Source: Cytophagales bacterium (GTDB lineage: Bacteria; Bacteroidota; Bacteroidia; Cytophagales; Cytophagaceae). Taken from it: a stretch of 57,093 nt of DNA. Below, in pieces: positions 51,980 through 57,093 of the stretch. Below the pieces are notes generated by a model. The model searched no databases and was not told where the DNA came from. It saw only the letters and a program-made list of their open reading frames with translations. Location of the stretch: positions 1 to 57,093 of the forward strand of contig JAAFID010000002.1 of the NCBI GenBank assembly GCA_013297765.1, read 5' to 3'. The first letter of the stretch is position 1, and every line of letters begins with the position of its first letter. The position numbers and the translations under genes are program-made.

Positions 51980-53257
51980 TTGAATTTTAGAGTTTTTAAA
52001 CCCAATAGTTTAGTTGTAAACTTCTTATCATTATCTTCTATTCAATTTGTAAACTTAGTGTTGCCTTTAATAACTATCCCTTTCTTAACCCAAAAACTAG
52101 GTATATCAAACTATGGATTAGTTAGTTATATTTTTGCTATAATGCTATATATAGTTTCAATTGTAGATTTTGGATTTAATTATTCTGCAACAAAAGAAGT
52201 ATCTATTTATAGAAATGATATTAAACGATTGACTGAAATTTTCAATTCGATTCAAGTCATTAAATTAATTTTTACTCTATTCATTTTTATCATCCTTATT
52301 ATTGTTGTGAGGTTGACTAATTTTCTAAATAAAGATTATGATTTGCTTTATTTATCCTACTTTATAGTTGTGGGGCAAGGGCTTCAAAGTTTATATTTTT
52401 TTCAAGGTATGGAAAAAATGAAATTTGTGAGTTATTTTAATTTAGTTTCTAAAGTTATTTACACCCTGCTTATTTTTCTATTTGTTAAAGAGAGCAAAGA
52501 TTTCAAGTTGGTTATTTTTTTTTATGGACTATCCTCTTTGATTCCTTTACTACTAGGATATGTGATAATAAATATAAATTTTAAAGTTGCTTTTAAATTT
52601 CCAAAAATATCCATAATTAGAAATCAACTTATAAACGGTTGGTTTTTATTTATTTCAAACGTTTCAATCAATATACTAATGAATGCAAACATTATAATAT
52701 TGGCAATATTTGCAACTTTAAATAATGTTGGTAATTTTAGTGTTGCTGAGAAAATTCTTGTACTTTCCAGAGCTGGCTTAGTCGTTATTTTACAATCTAC
52801 TTACCCTCATGTTTGTTTGCTTGCTACCCAGAATCAAAAGAACGTATTGTCATTTGTACGAAAAGTATTTTTGTTTATCCTATTGCTATTTACTTCAGCA
52901 ATCCCCATTATATATTGGGGAGCAGAGATATTTTCCTATTTTCTTACAGGTTCTTACAATTTACAAATTGCAAATATCATTGAATTGATGTGTATCATTC
53001 CATTAATTATTGGGTTAAATGTACCTGCATCTCAAATTTTACTCGCTTTTAACCACCAAAAAGACTACTCTTTTATTATGGTTATTGCAGCGATTGCTAA
53101 TGTAGCTTTAAATTTTGTTTTAGCCCCAGAGTTTGGCGTTGCAGGAACCATCATTAGTATTTACGTCACAGAAAGCCTAATTACAGCTGGACTATATGTG
53201 CTTATTTGGATAAAATACCCCACTCTTTTATTCTTTAACTTAACCAGAATATCATAA
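51980..53257 (+). CDS. Wzx-type polysaccharide flippase
   Basis: 425 residues with about 12 membrane helices. The N-terminus (LVVNFLSLSSIQFVNLVLPL, then ITIPFLTQKLGISNYGLVSY) is the classical Wzx/PST family opening. The central FFQGMEKMKFVSYFNL and C-terminal VAGTIISIYVTESLITAGL also fit. It flips undecaprenyl-linked repeat units across the inner membrane. The only start that keeps the first helix is TTG at 51980, an unusual start; no ATG occurs until residue 56. Zero-gap with the next gene. Confidence 0.88.
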   Translation: MNFRVFKPNSLVVNFLSLSSIQFVNLVLPLITIPFLTQKLGISNYGLVSYIFAIMLYIVSIVDFGFNYSATKEVSIYRNDIKRLTEIFNSIQVIKLIFTLFIFIILIIVVRLTNFLNKDYDLLYLSYFIVVGQGLQSLYFFQGMEKMKFVSYFNLVSKVIYTLLIFLFVKESKDFKLVIFFYGLSSLIPLLLGYVIININFKVAFKFPKISIIRNQLINGWFLFISNVSINILMNANIIILAIFATLNNVGNFSVAEKILVLSRAGLVVILQSTYPHVCLLATQNQKNVLSFVRKVFLFILLLFTSAIPIIYWGAEIFSYFLTGSYNLQIANIIELMCIIPLIIGLNVPASQILLAFNHQKDYSFIMVIAAIANVALNFVLAPEFGVAGTIISIYVTESLITAGLYVLIWIKYPTLLFFNLTRIS

Positions 53258-54274
53258 ATGGATAAAGTTTATATCATAATTTTAAATTACAATGGGTGGC
53301 AACATACAATAGAGTGTTTAGAAAGTGTGTTAAAGACCAATTACCCTAATTATCAAATAATAGTTATAGATAATAATTCGACAGACAATTCGGTAGAAAA
53401 TATAAAATTATGGTCGCAAGGCCTAATTAATGCTACAATAGAATCTAATTATTTCGATAATCTTATTCTACCATTTTCCAATAAGCCACTGCCTTTAAAT
53501 GTATTATCAAAAGAAGAAATTCAGGGAGGATATGAAATAAAAGAGAGCAAAGACATAATACTTATTTGCAATGATATTAATGAAGGTTTTGCTTCAGGAA
53601 ATAATTTGGGAATATCATTAGCTATTCAACAATCAGATTGTGAGTATGTCTGGTTATTAAACAACGATACTGTTGTGCCGCCTGTGAGTTTACAAGGTTT
53701 AATTTCAAATTTTGAAAAAAAACCAAAAGAAAAAATAGGAATTATTGGTTCTAAACTTCTTTATTACAGAAATCCTAATGTAATTCAAAATATTGGAGCG
53801 AAATACAATAAGTGGTTAGCTTATACAAAGGAAATTGGGGCATTTGAAATTGACAAAGGGCAATATGATAACAATAATAATAGTGTAGATTTAGTTCAAG
53901 GAGCATCTATGCTAGTTACAAAGCAATACATTCAAGAAGTAGGAACGTTGGGGTTAGATTATTTTCTGTATTTTGAAGAAGTTGATTGGGCAATTAGAGG
54001 TAAGCAATTAGGTTACACTTGCAAATTCGCTTATCAAAGCATTGTTTATCACAAATCAGGTGCTGCAACTGGTGGTAATTCATATCATTCCGAGGCAAAG
54101 AGTAAATTTTCTGACTATTATCATCTTCGAAATAAAATCATTATCACTAGAAAATTTTATCCTCATTGCCTAATTACTTTATATCCATCTTACATATTTG
54201 CAATTATCAATAGAATAAGAAGAAATCAATTTAGTCGAATACTTTTAATATTTAAAATTATATTTACTACCTGA
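53258..54274 (+). CDS. GT2 family glycosyltransferase, rhamnosyltransferase-like
   Basis: 338 residues. Opening YIIILNYNGWQHTIECLESV, then VIDNNSTDNSVENI, NEGFASGNNLGISLAI, VWLLNNDTVVPP (DxD-like NDT) and FLYFEEVDWAIRGKQLGYTC are typical of WbbL-type GT2 enzymes. The stop of the flippase gene abuts this ATG, so they are co-transcribed. An insert of about 50 residues after the first 40 (SQGLINATIESNYFDNLILP, then PFSNKPLPLNV) is unusual. Builds a repeat unit at the cytosolic side. Confidence 0.92.
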   Translation: MDKVYIIILNYNGWQHTIECLESVLKTNYPNYQIIVIDNNSTDNSVENIKLWSQGLINATIESNYFDNLILPFSNKPLPLNVLSKEEIQGGYEIKESKDIILICNDINEGFASGNNLGISLAIQQSDCEYVWLLNNDTVVPPVSLQGLISNFEKKPKEKIGIIGSKLLYYRNPNVIQNIGAKYNKWLAYTKEIGAFEIDKGQYDNNNNSVDLVQGASMLVTKQYIQEVGTLGLDYFLYFEEVDWAIRGKQLGYTCKFAYQSIVYHKSGAATGGNSYHSEAKSKFSDYYHLRNKIIITRKFYPHCLITLYPSYIFAIINRIRRNQFSRILLIFKIIFTT

Positions 54275-54536
54275 TTTTACGCAGAAAATTTTGCAAAAAT
54301 GCGAATGAATACAAATATGACCGTTTAATCAAAAATAGAATATGCTTTGTTTTCACGGAAACAAAGTTTTGCGTAACATCAGTTACTATATAAAAAATCG
54401 ACTTTATCGGGTAGCTAATTGATAAAAAACAACTTCAAAAATTCTTTGCACATACTTGTTATTTATTTGATTGTTATAGTTTTACATACTAATAGTATGT
54501 TCATAAAAATAAAATTGTAAAATATAGATTAACAAA

Positions 54537-55883
54537 ATGAAAGTAAAATTAGAAACCATCATCTTTTTTCTTTTAAATATCATTTTTATTTCCTGTTCAA
54601 TGGATACTTTTTTGAATATTAAACTCTTTGGATTTTCGCTTCGATTTGTATTTATACCAATGATAGTATTGATTGTTTTTGGTGCAATTCACCTACTATC
54701 GAACAAAAAATCCAATCATAAGGTTTTATTTCTAGGTATAGTGCCTGTGTTCATATGGCTTCTTTTTCTCATTGCATTCATACCCAATACCACTATACTA
54801 TTTAGAAATATTGCTTATGTAATCTGGCTTGTGATATACCTAACTTTTGTACCAGTTATAGCTCATTTTATAAAAAATCAAATGCAATTGATGAAGATGC
54901 TAAGATATTATCTCTATTCTTTCTTTTTAGTGGCTTGTTTTGCAATAGCCCAATTTATTTTGGGAACCATTAATATAGACTTATTGATACAGCAGAGGTG
55001 GCTTAATGGTGTACCTAGAGCAAGTGGATTTTCTTACGAGCCCTCTTATTTGGCAACATATATGCTATTAGGCTGGGCAATTTGCTTTTACCTCATCACT
55101 TCCAAAAGTCAGTGGTGTAAATATTTGAATTGCAATCGCAATATTATATTTATCAGTATTGCCATTATACTTTCAGGTTCTCGTATGGGAATTTTATTTC
55201 TACTTTTTATTCCTTTTGTATATGTATTATTTAGTTTAAAAAGTATATTCACACGTTTTCAAATAAAGAAAAATGCAATTCAGTATTTAATAGCGATTGC
55301 TGTATTTACTTCTAGCGGGTTAGTTTATTTCACTTATAACTTTGATCAAGCATTGATTTATATGAATGGTCTAGGAGTTTATGGTACAGTAGGGCATTCT
55401 TACGATATGCGGTCCAATGATCAAAAGCACACCTTAGAAGCATTTTTGAGAAGTCCTGTTATAGGGTACAGCTTAGGTGGCCTACCTACACAAGTAGCAC
55501 TAGCACGAGGCAAAAGTATAAAGACACAGGAGGAAGCTAAAAATTATGAAGGATTAAACATATTTGCAGAAATATTGGCTGCTAGTGGTATCTTTGGCTT
55601 CTGCTTTTTTATGGCCTTTTTATATATTATTTTTAGCAAAAATTGGCGATTAATTAAGTTTCTAAAAAGAATACATCCCGAATGGGGGAAAATAATTGGT
55701 GCGTTGCTTCTCTCTTTCTTTTGTGAATTGATGATTTTGATATTTAACCAAAATATTCTTAGGGCATACCTTTGGGTACATATTGCTATTGTAAACTGTG
55801 CATTTTACGTGATGATGAAGTTTTTAAAACAAAAGTTTGAGTCGGAAAATATCGAATTGCTTCATGTAGGCCCTAAAAATTGA
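54537..55883 (+). CDS. Wzy-type O-antigen polymerase
   Basis: 448 residues with about 10-12 membrane helices and a large periplasmic loop at about 285-345 (SHSYDMRSNDQKHTLEAFLR, then SPVIGYSLGG), the usual Wzy/WaaL layout (ASGFSYEPSYLATYMLLGWA; ILSGSRMGILFLLFIPFVYV). It polymerises flipped repeat units. A 262-bp spacer without a gene precedes it, so it may have its own promoter. One base separates it from the next gene. Confidence 0.85.
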   Translation: MKVKLETIIFFLLNIIFISCSMDTFLNIKLFGFSLRFVFIPMIVLIVFGAIHLLSNKKSNHKVLFLGIVPVFIWLLFLIAFIPNTTILFRNIAYVIWLVIYLTFVPVIAHFIKNQMQLMKMLRYYLYSFFLVACFAIAQFILGTINIDLLIQQRWLNGVPRASGFSYEPSYLATYMLLGWAICFYLITSKSQWCKYLNCNRNIIFISIAIILSGSRMGILFLLFIPFVYVLFSLKSIFTRFQIKKNAIQYLIAIAVFTSSGLVYFTYNFDQALIYMNGLGVYGTVGHSYDMRSNDQKHTLEAFLRSPVIGYSLGGLPTQVALARGKSIKTQEEAKNYEGLNIFAEILAASGIFGFCFFMAFLYIIFSKNWRLIKFLKRIHPEWGKIIGALLLSFFCELMILIFNQNILRAYLWVHIAIVNCAFYVMMKFLKQKFESENIELLHVGPKN

Positions 55884-55884
55884 A

Positions 55885-56874
55885 ATGAATAAGAAAATAT
55901 ATTTTGATGATAGATGGATTGGAAATCACGGCATTGGAAGAGTAGCTTATGAAATCAATAGTAGATTAAAACCTAAAAAATTAAACTTAAAATTAAGTCC
56001 TGTTTCTATATTTGATTCTATAATATTTTTTGTAAAGACATTATTTTTGCCCAAGGATGCCATTGTTTTTAGTCCTGGGTTCAATGCTCCATTATTTAAA
56101 GTAAGAAAGTTCACCTTTATTGTCCATGACCTCAATCACTATGATAGACCAGAAAATAGTTCTTTTCTAAAAAGAATTTATTATAATCTAATCATAAAAA
56201 GAGCATGTACTTTTGCGAATAAAATATTTACTGTTTCTGAATTTTCCAAAAATAGAATTATAGAATGGTCTAGTGTCAATCCTGAAAAAGTAATAAATAT
56301 TAGCAATGGCGTAGATAAACATTTTTGTTTGGAAGGAATAAAATTCAACAATCCTTCTCCTTATTTACTATGTGTAAGTAATAGAAAATTGCATAAAAAT
56401 GAAGAACGACTAATAAAATCATTTGCTAAAGCACAGATAGACAATACCATTCAACTGTTGTTTACAGGCATTGCCGATGACAATTCTTTAAACTTATTAA
56501 ATAATTTAAATATTTCTAATCGGGTAAAATATCTTGGCAAAATACAAGAGGAAGACTTGCCCAGCGTGTATAGAGGCGCTATGGCAATGGTTTTTCCATC
56601 TTTATATGAAGGTTTTGGTCTTCCTGTGATAGAGGCTATGTCTTGCGGCACGCCTGTACTTACGTCAAATACTACATCACTTGCAGAGGTAGCAGGAGAT
56701 GCTGCCTTCTTAGTAAATCCTAATGACGAACTTGAAATTACGCAGGGAATAGAAATCTTGGCAAATAATGAGAATTTGAGAAAAGAATTAATAAATAAAG
56801 GAATTATTAGAGCTCAAGTTTTTACATGGAATAGTGTTATGGAAAAGATAAATAGTGTTATTGCAACTATTTAA
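55885..56874 (+). CDS. GT4 family glycosyltransferase
   Basis: 329 residues, GT-B fold. Opening NKKIYFDDRWIGNHGIGRVA, then FTFIVHDLNHYDRP, ICLLCVSNRK-like YLLCVSNRKLHKNEERLIKS, and the C-terminal donor-binding VFPSLYEGFGLPVIEAMSCG, then TPVLTSNTTSLAEVAGDAAF with the E-x7-E motif. It adds a sugar from a nucleotide donor to the growing surface polysaccharide. Last plus-strand gene in the window. Confidence 0.92.
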   Translation: MNKKIYFDDRWIGNHGIGRVAYEINSRLKPKKLNLKLSPVSIFDSIIFFVKTLFLPKDAIVFSPGFNAPLFKVRKFTFIVHDLNHYDRPENSSFLKRIYYNLIIKRACTFANKIFTVSEFSKNRIIEWSSVNPEKVINISNGVDKHFCLEGIKFNNPSPYLLCVSNRKLHKNEERLIKSFAKAQIDNTIQLLFTGIADDNSLNLLNNLNISNRVKYLGKIQEEDLPSVYRGAMAMVFPSLYEGFGLPVIEAMSCGTPVLTSNTTSLAEVAGDAAFLVNPNDELEITQGIEILANNENLRKELINKGIIRAQVFTWNSVMEKINSVIATI

Positions 56875-56941
56875 AGGGAAATATTCAATTGAAATTCATA
56901 CAAAAAAAATTCCATTTACTTTTCCATTTACTTTTCCCGAA

Positions 56942-57093
56942 TTAAGAAATAAGTTTTAGTACGCTATCCCAAACCATATCTACAGAAATTTTTTCCATAC
57001 AATCTATAGGATTTCCTTTATACTCAAATCCTAAATTAATAAACCCGCATCCATCCCCATTGGAATTGATAGCTATCGACCTTTTATTTAAAG
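56942..57093 (-). CDS. Partial glycosyltransferase C-terminus, possibly GT9
   Basis: A minus-strand frame runs from the window edge (57091) to TAA at 56942-56944 and encodes 49 residues: LNKRSIAINSNGDGCGFINL, then GFEYKGNPIDCMEKISVDMV and WDSVLKLIS. The Cys-Met-x-x-Ile-x-x-Asp-x-Val-x-x-x-Val ending is like heptosyltransferase/ADP-heptose (GT9) C-termini. The gene begins beyond the window, so the family call is tentative. It converges on the GT4 gene. Confidence 0.45.
   Translation of the reverse strand, partial: LNKRSIAINSNGDGCGFINLGFEYKGNPIDCMEKISVDMVWDSVLKLIS

Noticed and set aside
56903-56938. Tandem CCATTTACTTTT duplication near the right end
   Set aside because: Two copies of a low-complexity 12-mer in a convergent spacer; no further structure.

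Overview
The window looks like a chromosomal segment of an AT-rich member of the Bacteroidota, probably Chitinophagaceae/Sphingobacteriales-like. Evidence: several secreted proteins end in type IX secretion system (T9SS) C-terminal sorting domains and one in a gliding-associated (type B) domain; there is a DUF5686 outer-membrane protein and a MoaC-MoaB fusion; recognisable Shine-Dalgarno sequences are scarce; and a few upstream regions carry the Bacteroidota-type -7 element TAnnTTTG. No rRNA, tRNA, CRISPR array or intact insertion sequence was seen. || Layout. 1-7.1 kb: T9SS cargo genes (partial type B protein, a BIG2/discoidin-like protein, a beta-propeller protein) mixed with broken pieces of others (orphan sorting domains at 1511-1729 and 4489-4697). 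7.2-8.5 kb: a small heptad-repeat lipoprotein and lipoyl synthase. 8.8-13.1 kb: a tight four-gene operon coupling a NarX-like nitrate-type sensor kinase and NarL-like regulator to molybdenum-cofactor genes (moaC-moaB fusion, moeA). 13.1-14.1 kb: a small membrane/secreted pair. 14.2-21.2 kb: an L-fucose utilisation cluster, with a six-gene minus-strand operon (alpha-L-fucosidase, mutarotase, SDR, lactonase-type amidohydrolase, SDR, UxaA-family dehydratase) divergent from a LacI-family regulator; an 18-bp LacI-type palindrome lies between them. 21.3-23.1 kb: a small accessory patch (membrane protein, hicBA, decayed LacI fragment, DUF2188-like gene). 23.4-31.5 kb: mostly housekeeping genes (sodA, methyltransferase, apaG, queE, folD, lepA), plus a triple-repeat T9SS protein and an Rpn-type nuclease. 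31.8-36.6 kb: membrane-anchored patatin and DUF5686 protein. 37.4-44.2 kb: alpha/beta hydrolase, CBS protein, nadK, transglutaminase-like protein, pterin dehydratase, amidase, VOC protein, metF, retropepsin-like protein. 44.2-48.8 kb: acyl-CoA dehydrogenase and a secreted clan GH-A-like glycosidase. 48.8-57.1 kb: a surface-polysaccharide locus (GT-C/GT2 pair, Wzx, GT2, Wzy, GT4, and the 3' end of another gene, possibly GT9). || How the genes work together. The fucose cluster encodes release of L-fucose from glycans (signal-peptide GH29), anomer interconversion, oxidation to the lactone, hydrolysis to L-fuconate, dehydration and a second oxidation: the non-phosphorylating fucose route. The dehydration step appears to be filled by a UxaA/altronate-dehydratase-family enzyme instead of the enolase-superfamily fuconate dehydratase. 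The final cleavage enzyme and a fucose permease are not in the window. This is the most system-like candidate here, followed by the sensor/Moco operon.
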